Shown here: positions 1 to 5,860 of the stretch, piece after piece
How the letters are laid out: each line of letters begins with the position of its first letter
Numbering within the stretch: position 1 is the stretch's first letter
Assembly: GCA_007119395.1 (NCBI GenBank)
Contig: SKPS01000297.1
Coordinates: forward strand, 1 to 9,289
Direction: 5' to 3'
Source: Lentimicrobiaceae bacterium
GTDB taxonomy: Bacteria > Bacteroidota > Bacteroidia > Bacteroidales > SKPS01
Length of the DNA stretch: 9,289 nucleotides
Translations under genes and position numbers: made by a program
Notes under the pieces: generated by a model
Database searches by the model: none
What the model saw: the letters and a program-made list of their open reading frames with translations, nothing else
Told to the model about the DNA's origin: nothing

Positions 1-888
1 GAGCTCCTCTACCTCCTGAATGGCTGAAACATTGGTTGTGCCAAATATGTATTTTGGTATATGTGCATGGTTCCACCAACGTTTTGACTGGCAGTAGGAG
101 TGTGCAGAGGGGCCAATCCCGAGGTAAGGGGTGTTGTTCCAATAGTTCACATTGTGGCGTGCATAGTGACCGTTTAAGCAGAGGTTGCTTGTTTCGTAAT
201 GTATATAGTTGTTCTGTCGGGCAAAATCGGTGAGCACCTTCCAATGTTTGGCAAACAGTTTCTCTGTGGGTGCTTTTTTGATCCCTTTTCTGATCTGCAC
301 TTGCAGGGGGGTTCCATGTTCGATGGTTAAGGCATAGCATGACAGATGTGGCACTCCGGCGCAGGCTGCCAGGTTCTCTGCGAACCGTTGGGGCGATTGC
401 CCCGGGATATCGTAGATCAGGTCAACACTGTAGGAGGTCACCGCTGCTTTTGCCACCAATTCCATGGCGTGTTTCGCCATGTCGGGGTTGTGCCTTCTGT
501 CGAGGTATGCCAGGTCTTCTGTATGAAACGACTGGATGCCAATGCTAAAACGGTTAAACCCTGCATCGATCCACCGGTTGAGTTGATCCACATTTACATC
601 ATCAGGGTTCACCTCCAGGGTCACCTCAGCATCGGATGCCACAGGGTGCAGTTGGTGAATTGTTGACAACAAGTTTCCGGTTTCAGTGGGTGAGAGCAAC
701 GACGGAGTGCCCCCTCCGAAATAGATGGTAGTGATGGTTTCTCCGTGTAACATCCCGGCCGTTTGTTCAATTTCAACGGCCATAGCATGTAACAAAGCCT
801 TCCGGTGGGTCAATGACACCACAGAAAAGAAGTCACAATAGCTGCATCGTGACCTGCAAAAAGGTATGTGCACATAGATACCGGCCAT
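1..888 (-). CDS. hemW: Radical SAM heme chaperone HemW (3' end outside window)
   Basis: HemW is a radical SAM protein related to oxygen-independent coproporphyrinogen III oxidase (HemN) that binds heme and hands it to target enzymes in the cytoplasm. The ATG at 888-886 opens a frame that stays open to the left edge (296 codons), so roughly the last 80 residues of a typical 375-380-residue HemW are missing. The N-terminus reads MAGIYVHIPFC and carries the [4Fe-4S]/SAM motif CxxxCxxC at C11, C15 and C18, followed by Asp-Phe, which is the HemW pattern; HemN has a fourth Cys there. The SAM-binding YFGGGTPS stretch follows near residue 57, and GIQSF, DLIYDIPGQ and a GIGPSAHSY-like block come in family order. 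A promoter-like element lies just upstream at 921-953. The gene is divergent from the tRNA and not part of the large operon. The alternative call HemN is disfavoured by the cysteine pattern. Confidence 0.93.
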   Translation of the reverse strand, partial: MAGIYVHIPFCRSRCSYCDFFSVVSLTHRKALLHAMAVEIEQTAGMLHGETITTIYFGGGTPSLLSPTETGNLLSTIHQLHPVASDAEVTLEVNPDDVNVDQLNRWIDAGFNRFSIGIQSFHTEDLAYLDRRHNPDMAKHAMELVAKAAVTSYSVDLIYDIPGQSPQRFAENLAACAGVPHLSCYALTIEHGTPLQVQIRKGIKKAPTEKLFAKHWKVLTDFARQNNYIHYETSNLCLNGHYARHNVNYWNNTPYLGIGPSAHSYCQSKRWWNHAHIPKYIFGTTNVSAIQEVEEL

Positions 889-920
889 CTTAACCTAAGT
901 ATTAAAAAAAACCAGGTCTG

Positions 921-953
921 CAAAGGTATGCAAACCCGGAATTTTTTTGCAGA
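921..953 (-). promoter_or_regulatory. Probable Bacteroidota-type promoter of hemW
   Basis: On the minus strand the -7 element TAccTTTG (plus positions 921-928) matches the Bacteroidota consensus TAnnTTTG exactly. A -33 element would be TCTG at 953-950, one mismatch from TTTG, with a 21-nt spacer. The predicted start of transcription would be near 914, giving a short leader of about 25 nt before the hemW ATG at 888. The -7 box is convincing by sequence and position; the -33 box is weak. Confidence 0.5.
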
Positions 954-977
954 GACAGATTAACCCAACTTGTCTCT
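951..977. repeat. Inverted repeat at the upstream edge of the hemW promoter
   Basis: AGAGACA at 951-957 is mirrored by TGTCTCT at 971-977 with a 13-nt centre. It abuts the presumed -33 position of the hemW promoter. It is not followed by a T-run on either strand, so it is not a terminator; it could be an operator or chance. Seven-bp arms are short enough that chance is a real alternative. Confidence 0.3.
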
Positions 978-1193
978 TAAACCAAAGACCTACAGAATCA
1001 AATCCGCGAATCTCCGAATCTCTTCAATTCACTTCATTGATTAATACCGCGAAGATACACAACAATACCATATAGATCGAATTTTTTTCGTTTTTTTTGA
1101 ATTTTGTAAACTTATTTTACATTTTCAGCTGATTTTTCGACATATTTTTATCATTTTCATCTATACAGGTCTTTTGGCCTATTTCGTTTCGAT

Positions 1194-1225
1194 TTTGACA
1201 AGCTGCAAAAAATGTGTTATTTTTG
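1194..1225 (+). promoter_or_regulatory. Promoter of tRNA-Arg
   Basis: TTTG at 1194-1197 and TAttTTTG at 1218-1225 match the Bacteroidota -33 (TTTG) and -7 (TAnnTTTG) elements, with a 20-nt spacer inside the usual 19-21 range. Transcription would begin near 1232, a few bases before the tRNA 5' end at 1236. An AT-rich block with T-runs lies directly upstream. This is the clearest promoter in the window and supports the assignment of the organism to Bacteroidota. Confidence 0.8.
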
Positions 1226-1235
1226 CAACCGGATT

Positions 1236-1307
1236 GGCTCCATAGTTCAATGGATAGAATAGTGGTTTCCTAAACCATAGATCCAGGTTCGATTCCTGGT
1301 GGAGCTA
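1236..1307 (+). tRNA. trnR: tRNA-Arg, anticodon CCT
   Basis: The cloverleaf folds completely. The acceptor stem GGCTCCA (1236-1242) pairs with TGGAGCT (1300-1306), with a G-T wobble at the first pair. The anticodon stem is GTGGT/ACCAT (1262-1266 and 1274-1278) around the loop TTCCTAA, so the anticodon is CCT at 1269-1271, reading AGG. The T-arm is CCAGG-TTCGATT-CCTGG (1283-1299). The variable loop is four bases and the discriminator is A1307. CCA is not encoded. It is a single tRNA with its own promoter, convergent with the large operon. No att-like duplication of its 3' end is visible in the window. Confidence 0.96.
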
Positions 1308-1330
1308 CTTGGCTGTTAGGCTTTTTTGCC

Positions 1331-1358
1331 TCGTAATTTGTAATTCGTAATTTGTAAT
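1331..1358 (+). repeat. 14-bp perfect tandem duplication
   Basis: TCGTAATTTGTAAT occurs twice back to back (1331-1344 and 1345-1358) and the pattern continues for one more base. Within each unit GTAATT-like heptamers repeat again. It is non-coding and AT-rich, and similar short duplications are common in Bacteroidota intergenic DNA. Confidence 0.85.
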
Positions 1359-1438
1359 TGATTTAGCCGTTGGCTATTTGGCTTCATAAACGGGTTTTTC
1401 TTCTCTCACCGCGGATTACGTGAATTAACGCAGATTTT

Positions 1439-1514
1439 TTTTACCACTGAGTTCATTAAGTGCACTGAGTATCACTAAGTGTCTCTTAATGAACTATGTA
1501 CCTCAGTGGTAAAA
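1439..1514. repeat. Long near-perfect palindrome (hairpin) downstream of the operon
   Basis: The outer arms are TTTTACCACTGAG (1439-1451) and CTCAGTGGTAAAA (1502-1514), perfectly complementary. The stem continues with TTCATTAAG (1452-1460) against CTTAATGAA (1485-1493) and then CACTGAGT (1463-1470) against ACTAAGTG (1474-1481, one mismatch), closing on a 3-nt loop. The only large asymmetry is an 8-nt bulge, 1494-1501, in the right arm. It lies about 95 bp past the stop codon of the minus-strand operon. T-runs do not follow the stem in either direction, so it is not a classical intrinsic terminator. It could stabilise an mRNA 3' end or be a mobile palindromic repeat. Confidence 0.85.
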
Positions 1515-1551
1515 CCATGTATGCCATGCTGTTAGCATCCATAATTCACCC

Positions 1552-1615
1552 CCCTTCAACCCTCTTCAACCCTCTCAACCCTCTCAACTTTCTCAACGAT
1601 CTCAACTTTCTAAAC
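1552..1615. repeat. 9-bp tandem repeat array overlapping the last gene's stop codon
   Basis: On the minus strand the unit is GTTGAGAGG-like; on the plus strand the units end in CAAC or AAAC: 1552-1560, 1561-1570 (one extra base), 1571-1579, 1580-1588 (identical to the previous), 1589-1597, 1598-1606 and 1607-1615. The unit at 1607-1615 contains the TAG stop codon (1612-1610) and the final Val codon of the YghO-like gene, and a more degenerate copy continues to about 1624 inside the coding sequence. There are no unique spacers, so it is not a CRISPR array. Confidence 0.88.
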
Positions 1616-2731
1616 CTTCTTCACATAAATCCTGTACCTTTTATACACGTGGGCGCCGGTCATTTTCATGATGCGGTGCATTACGGTGTTGTCTTCCATG
1701 ACATATGAGGCTTCGGCCCAGTGTATCCCTTTGCGGTGTGCGGCATCAAACACCTGTTTGTATAGTGCCACATCGATCCCTTTGTTTCGAAACGTTTCCA
1801 CCACGCCCATGATGGTTACCCTGACGGTGTGGATGTTTCGTTTGTGGTAGAGGTATTTAAACACTCCAAACGGGAAGAGGCGTCCTTTGGGCATTTTGAT
1901 GAGCACTTCGTTGAGGTTGGGGATGCCGCAGATGAACCCTACCACTTCCCCCTGGTGTTCGGCCAGCAGCACCAGGTCGGTGTCGGCAATCTTTTTCAGC
2001 CCTTCAGCCTGGTAGCGGAATTCTTGGTAGGAGAGCGGCACAAACCCCCAGTTGCGGGCAAATGCTTTGTTGTATGCCTGATGAAACAATTGGGTGTCTT
2101 TCTCAAACTGCTTCATATTAAAAGGTCTGATGACGATCCCTTCTTTTTCGAGTTGCCTTTCGGCGATGCGGGCATGCCTTTGCAGGTTTTCGGGGAACAG
2201 TGTGGAGGGCACCTTGTATGCCACCAGGTCTGTTTGTTTTGTGCACCCATGCTTTTCAAACAAAGCGGCATAGTACGGTTTGTTGTAGGGCATCCCGATC
2301 ATAGGGGGCATATCGAACCCCTCTGTTAGGATGCCGCACGAGTCACTTACGGTGTAGTTGAGGGGTCCGATCATGGCCTGGAGCCCCTCTTGTTTGCCCC
2401 ACTCAGCCACAGCCTCAATGAGTTTTCCGGCCACCGCTTCATCCTCCACGCAATCAAAGAATCCGAAGAAGCCCACATTCTCGCCACTGAAACGGGTGTA
2501 GTTACCGTTGTTGAAGGCCACAACGCGTCCAACGGTTTTATCCCCTTTCATGGCCAGGAAGAAATCTGCTTTGGTGTGTTTGAAAAGAGGGTACTTCTTC
2601 AGGTCAAGCATCTCTTTCATGGTGAGATAGAGCTCAGGCACATAGTTAGGGTCGCCGGCGTAGAGGTGGTGTGGCAGGTCGATGAAGGTACGGAGATCTT
2701 TCGGGAATTGAGCTTGGCGTATGGTGATCAT
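1610..2731 (-). CDS. YghO-like GNAT family N-acetyltransferase
   Basis: A 373-residue protein that resembles the large GNAT family typified by E. coli YghO, whose substrate is not established. The N-terminal half has the family landmarks: FIDLPHHLYAGDPNYVP (residues 16-32), a GRVVAFNNGNYTRF strand-turn (about 68-81), GFFGFFDCVED (about 88-98), a GPLNYTVSDSCGILTEGFD block (about 122-140) and MPYNKPYY. The C-terminal half is a GNAT domain with an acetyl-CoA-binding-like segment TIMGVVETFRNKGIDVALYK and a terminal MKMTGAHVYKRYRIYV strand. Its ATG overlaps the TGA of the decarboxylase gene by 4 nt (ATGA, 2731-2728), so it is the last gene of the operon and probably translationally coupled. The C-terminus ends in a 9-bp tandem repeat. 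I infer transfer of an acyl or acetyl group to the pathway product. Confidence 0.85.
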   Translation of the reverse strand: MITIRQAQFPKDLRTFIDLPHHLYAGDPNYVPELYLTMKEMLDLKKYPLFKHTKADFFLAMKGDKTVGRVVAFNNGNYTRFSGENVGFFGFFDCVEDEAVAGKLIEAVAEWGKQEGLQAMIGPLNYTVSDSCGILTEGFDMPPMIGMPYNKPYYAALFEKHGCTKQTDLVAYKVPSTLFPENLQRHARIAERQLEKEGIVIRPFNMKQFEKDTQLFHQAYNKAFARNWGFVPLSYQEFRYQAEGLKKIADTDLVLLAEHQGEVVGFICGIPNLNEVLIKMPKGRLFPFGVFKYLYHKRNIHTVRVTIMGVVETFRNKGIDVALYKQVFDAAHRKGIHWAEASYVMEDNTVMHRIMKMTGAHVYKRYRIYVKKV

Positions 2732-3429
2732 AGTTCAGTGGTTGTGTTGTTGGTATCGTAGGTGGCTATGATGGTTTGACCGGCATATACATATTGTCCC
2801 GGTTGCACCCGGATGGAGAGTTCCGGGATGGCAGGGATGAAGAGGTCGCATTGAGATCCGAAGCGGATCAACCCGTATTTGTCACCCTTTTGCACCTTTT
2901 CGCCCGGTTTCACATCGGCCACAATTTTTCTGATCCACTTATCGGCGATCTGTGTCACAAAGAGGGTTCCTATTTCGCTTTGGATGCCGATGGTGACCCT
3001 TTCATTGGCGAGGTAGAAGGGGTAGTTGCGGTATGGTTTTCTACGGAGCAGCACATCGGTGGTGGCCAGTATCATGGAGAGGGTTGCCCTGCCCGGTGCG
3101 AAGGCTTTCCGCAGGCTCACTGTTCCGCTGATGGGGATCCTGTTTCGGTGTACCGACATGGGGCTCATGAAGATACCGATCAGCCACCCTTCATGCAGCG
3201 CTGTCTCTGATAAGCCCGACAATTCATCAAGCCGGATGGTGTTTCCATTTTTGATGCTTACGGGCACCTCTCCTTCGGTTATCTTTTTGATGTAAAGGAT
3301 GGTCCCATCGGCGGGCGACTGGATGGTTTTCCCTTCGGGGACAGAGCGGTCTGGATCACGCAGGAAATAGATGCGCCACGCAAAAAACGTGGTTACCAGC
3401 ACACCGAAGATGATGAGTATTGTTGTCAT
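2728..3429 (-). CDS. psd: Phosphatidylserine decarboxylase family protein
   Basis: A 233-residue protein of the pyruvoyl-dependent phosphatidylserine/archaetidylserine decarboxylase family, which turns a phosphatidylserine-type headgroup into the ethanolamine form at the inner membrane. Residues 1-22 form a hydrophobic anchor followed by FLRDPDR. The family motifs are intact: SPADG with Asp41, FMSPMSVHRNR with His94, and the self-cleavage site RFGSQ, where Gly191-Ser192 would split into beta and alpha chains and Ser192 would become the pyruvoyl group. The length suits the short, archaeal-like class. It starts 9 bases after the 72-residue membrane protein gene and overlaps the next gene by 4 nt. 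No phosphatidylserine synthase gene is adjacent, and the neighbours are acyltransferases and radical SAM enzymes, so this may be a specialised paralog acting on a different serine-bearing lipid. The family is certain; the exact substrate is not. Confidence 0.88.
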   Translation of the reverse strand: MTTILIIFGVLVTTFFAWRIYFLRDPDRSVPEGKTIQSPADGTILYIKKITEGEVPVSIKNGNTIRLDELSGLSETALHEGWLIGIFMSPMSVHRNRIPISGTVSLRKAFAPGRATLSMILATTDVLLRRKPYRNYPFYLANERVTIGIQSEIGTLFVTQIADKWIRKIVADVKPGEKVQKGDKYGLIRFGSQCDLFIPAIPELSIRVQPGQYVYAGQTIIATYDTNNTTTEL

Positions 3430-3438
3430 GGTTTCAGT

Positions 3439-3657
3439 TTAGAGATTTGCCAGGAAGTTATAGAATGATGCCAATCCTTTCGAGAACCGGCGGCTTTTGG
3501 TGAGGTGATCGAGCAGCACTGCCGGGGGGCCGAACAAGATGCACAGTGCGTAGTAGAGGAGCAGTTGCAGGAACATCCAGAAGTCAAAGAGCAAGGTGGT
3601 GAAGCGCGCTTTGCCACTTTTATCCGGGGGGAAGGGAACCTTGTGTTTCGTGGTCAT
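3439..3657 (-). CDS. Small membrane protein of unknown function
   Basis: A 72-residue protein that I do not recognise. A basic, hydrophilic N-terminus (about residues 1-20) precedes one long or two short membrane segments (about 22-48, rich in Phe, Leu and Tyr), then a basic C-terminal tail with KSRRFSK. The ATG overlaps the TGA of the upstream acyltransferase gene by 4 nt (3657-3654), and the decarboxylase gene begins 9 bases after its TAA. This coupling argues strongly that it is a real gene. It could anchor the soluble enzymes at the membrane, or present a substrate. A frame in the other register (3426-3617) lacks these features and is treated as a shadow. Confidence 0.75.
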   Translation of the reverse strand: MTTKHKVPFPPDKSGKARFTTLLFDFWMFLQLLLYYALCILFGPPAVLLDHLTKSRRFSKGLASFYNFLANL

Positions 3658-4526
3658 GGTGTTGAGCTTTCAGGGTGTTGGTGACGGGTATTAAAGGAGC
3701 CATAATTGAGGGCATAGGAGGCGAGGTGGCCGGGTTTTGTCCGGTTTCTTTCCAGGAGTCGGTGACAGGCGTTGGCGATCTCATCTTCGGGCAGCAGTTG
3801 GAAGATCCGGATGTGGTAGTTGCTGAGGCAACCCTCACTGTGTGCCGGAGGTTGATCCTTTTTCCAGGAGTAGAGTTTGGTAGCGAAGTTATAGTAGCAC
3901 AGCTCTTTTTCCATTTGGTAGAGGTGGTCGGTGCTGATCTTTTGTGAGAAGGTGTTGAAGCCGATGTTTTTGAACATCCGGACATTTTTCGGGAAGGCGC
4001 TCTCAATGATCAGGTCGATATCATGGAGGAGGGCATTTCGGATGATAAAGAGGATGAGGCCCATAGATACCAGGGAGGTGTTTCGGTAATCTTTTCTGAT
4101 GGCCAGGCGGCCGAGCTCCATCAGGGAGCAGTGTTGTCTGAGGGTGTTGAAGTTGCAGTTCTCTTTGATTTCGCCGGGGAGTATTCCCATGGTATCGAGG
4201 TAGCAGCAGATGGTTTCGATGGGTTCATCTTGCGGGTTGAGAGCGATCATCCGGAGCATGTGTTCATGGAACCGGGCATCCAGCTGGCGGCTTCCCTGTG
4301 CGATTTTCTGGTATTCGGGGCTGTTGTGGTCACGTCCGAGGATCTCGTGGAAATCTCTGTAAAACACCTCTTCGAACTGCGCACCCTGGTGGGGCGTTGT
4401 CACCAGTTGGAACCGGTATTCATTGAGGCTGAAGTCGTATGGTCCCGGCCCTGTGGTAAAGAGGGGTGTGCCCCCTTTGGGCTGACTCAGTGACAAGAGT
4501 TTCGGGATTGGCTCTATCGGTTTCAT
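3654..4526 (-). CDS. FeeM/OlsB-like GNAT acyltransferase
   Basis: A 290-residue protein if it begins at the ATG at 4526-4524, 8 bases after the upstream radical SAM stop. The frame stays open to 4694, but that extension lies wholly inside the radical SAM gene and looks like out-of-frame translation, so I reject it. The core (about residues 35-195) resembles N-acyl amino acid synthases (FeeM), ornithine-lipid OlsB and LuxI-type synthases, which move an acyl chain from acyl-ACP to an amino group. The order is an EYRFQL opening, then FEEVFYRDF, then a cysteine-containing acyl-pocket stretch near 107-108, then the signature MELGRLAIRKDYRN (Glu137, Arg140), and a closing MFKNIGF turn (about 184-190). 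The C-terminal 90 residues are extra and include a WKKDQP linker. I infer that it acylates an amino acid or amino lipid. Sequence similarity is by eye, so the subfamily is uncertain. Confidence 0.68.
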   Translation of the reverse strand: MKPIEPIPKLLSLSQPKGGTPLFTTGPGPYDFSLNEYRFQLVTTPHQGAQFEEVFYRDFHEILGRDHNSPEYQKIAQGSRQLDARFHEHMLRMIALNPQDEPIETICCYLDTMGILPGEIKENCNFNTLRQHCSLMELGRLAIRKDYRNTSLVSMGLILFIIRNALLHDIDLIIESAFPKNVRMFKNIGFNTFSQKISTDHLYQMEKELCYYNFATKLYSWKKDQPPAHSEGCLSNYHIRIFQLLPEDEIANACHRLLERNRTKPGHLASYALNYGSFNTRHQHPESSTP

Positions 4527-4534
4527 ATTGTGGA

Positions 4535-5860
4535 TTACAGGATATTGGGTGCGTCGCCCCGTTTCACAAACGCTCTGTACTGCAGGTTGACCCCCAGCGC
4601 AAACAAGCCGAGCAGGGGCCTTCTGAAAAAATAGGGGTTGAAGACCACCCTCCGGAGGATGCTGGGGATGGAGAAAATCTTCCTGTTGAGCCACCGGTAC
4701 ATCTCTTCGAGTTGTTCCGATGATATGTTCGCCGGTGTAAACACCGAGCTGGTGACGTTGTATCTACTAAAGTCATTTACCGTGATCCGTCCGGCATCGC
4801 TATACTCTTTGTGCAGCTCTGTGCCGGGGATGGGGGTGAGGATATAGAATCGGGGGATAGGGATCTTCACCTGATCGACAAATTTTCTTAAATCGCGTAT
4901 TGAGTCTGCCGTATCGAAATCGGTTCCGATGATCATTTCGGTGCTGGGCATGATACCTGCGCGCATGATCTGTTTAAGCATTTGTCCGGTTTCCCGGGCA
5001 CTGACCCACCCTTTGTTCATAGAGTCGAGCGCTTCCTGGCTCAGCGATTCGATGCCGATGCTCAGGATCCTGCACCCTGAATCGTATGCCAGCTTCAGCA
5101 ATTCAGGGTGTTTGGCGATGTTGATGGTGCACTGGCTTGCCCACTTCATCCTGAGGGGTTTAATACGAGTGCAGAGTGCTTCGAGGTATTCAGGGTTCCC
5201 CACCAGGTTGTCGTCAATCAGATAGAACATCTTATATCCCAGCTCTTTGACCCTTTTGATGTCGTTCATCACCTCCTCCACGGGTCGGCTGATGTGCTTG
5301 CCGTCGTATATGCAGGCGATGGAGCAGAAGTTGCAGCTGTGGGGGCATCCTCTGGCGGCCTGTACCGGCAGCATAAAGCCGATCCTCTTCTTCAGCAACA
5401 GCTCATATTTCGGCACCGGCAGATTGTCGAGGTGCTCTACGGGGTAATGGTACACCTTTTCGATCTTTCCGGTGGTTTCAAAGTCGTGCAGCAGTTTTGG
5501 GTAGGCAATTTCGGCATCGCCGATGATCACCCCGTCGGCGTGACCTTTTACATATTCCGGGAGGATGGATGCCATATAGCCGCCGAAGAAGACGGTTTTG
5601 CCTCTTCGTTTGAACTCATCGGCGATCTCCAGCCCCCTGAAGGTGGCATGACCCATCGCTCCGATGCCGATGAGTTGTGCATCGGTGTCGAAGTTGATCT
5701 CATCCACCACCTCTATGGCGGTCTCCACCTCCCAGTGTGGCGGTGTGAGTGCTGCCAGCAGCGGAAAGACCAGACCCGGCAGGTAGATCTTCTTCTGTTT
5801 GATCAGAACCCTGCGGTGGGAGCTGTACTGGGTGGGTTGTATCAAGAGTATCTTAGGCAT
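4535..5860 (-). CDS. B12-binding domain radical SAM protein (first of pair by position)
   Basis: A 441-residue radical SAM enzyme of the BchE/HpnP/P-methylase-like cobalamin-dependent class. Residues 1-160 form the Rossmann-like B12-binding-type domain (MPKILLIQPTQ start, IGIGAMGHATFRG near 64-76, FGGYMASILPE near 92-102, ADGVIIGDAE near 108-117). The radical SAM cluster motif CxxxCxxC is Cys172, Cys176 and Cys179 in GCPHSCNFCS. Further barrel motifs follow (FYLIDDNL, ILSIGIESLS, ILTPIPGTELH). The classic cobalamin His motif DxHxxG is not visible, as is common in this class. The C-terminal 50 residues are basic and hydrophobic and may touch the membrane. Its ATG overlaps the stop of the partner radical SAM gene by 8 nt. 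Likely chemistry is methylation, or C-C bond formation or rearrangement at an unactivated carbon; the substrate is unknown. Confidence 0.88.
   Translation of the reverse strand: MPKILLIQPTQYSSHRRVLIKQKKIYLPGLVFPLLAALTPPHWEVETAIEVVDEINFDTDAQLIGIGAMGHATFRGLEIADEFKRRGKTVFFGGYMASILPEYVKGHADGVIIGDAEIAYPKLLHDFETTGKIEKVYHYPVEHLDNLPVPKYELLLKKRIGFMLPVQAARGCPHSCNFCSIACIYDGKHISRPVEEVMNDIKRVKELGYKMFYLIDDNLVGNPEYLEALCTRIKPLRMKWASQCTINIAKHPELLKLAYDSGCRILSIGIESLSQEALDSMNKGWVSARETGQMLKQIMRAGIMPSTEMIIGTDFDTADSIRDLRKFVDQVKIPIPRFYILTPIPGTELHKEYSDAGRITVNDFSRYNVTSSVFTPANISSEQLEEMYRWLNRKIFSIPSILRRVVFNPYFFRRPLLGLFALGVNLQYRAFVKRGDAPNIL

Larger units (their letters stand above)
889..1235. other. Intergenic region between hemW and tRNA-Arg
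   Basis: This 347-base stretch has no convincing coding frame on either strand. It holds the two divergent promoters listed separately (hemW leftward, tRNA rightward), the 951-977 inverted repeat, and a very AT-rich block at about 1075-1190 with long T-runs that could act as an upstream element for the tRNA promoter. The octamer AATCCGCG at 1001-1008 recurs in inverted form as CGCGGATT at 1410-1417, on the other side of the tRNA gene. Confidence 0.6.
1308..1609. other. Repeat-rich intergenic spacer between tRNA-Arg and the operon end
   Basis: This 302-base convergent spacer has no credible gene. It contains a weak hairpin with a T6 loop right after the tRNA (AGGC 1318-1321 with GCCT 1328-1331), a 14-bp tandem duplication (1331-1358), a small perfect hairpin TAGCC-GTT-GGCTA (1364-1376), a CGCGGATT motif (1410-1417), the large palindrome at 1439-1514, and the 9-bp tandem array from 1552. 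No strong intrinsic terminator with a stem followed by a T-run is evident for either flanking transcript. Confidence 0.7.

Noticed and set aside
1439..1514. Intrinsic terminator for the operon or the tRNA
   Set aside because: Neither side of the stem is followed by a T-run in the direction of transcription; the flanking T and A runs pair with each other.
1552..1615. CRISPR array
   Set aside because: The repeats are 9 bp, contiguous and without unique spacers, and no cas gene is present.
4527..4694. N-terminal extension of the FeeM-like acyltransferase to 4694
   Set aside because: It lies inside the radical SAM gene in another frame and reads as low-quality sequence; the ATG at 4526 fits the 8-nt intergenic spacing.
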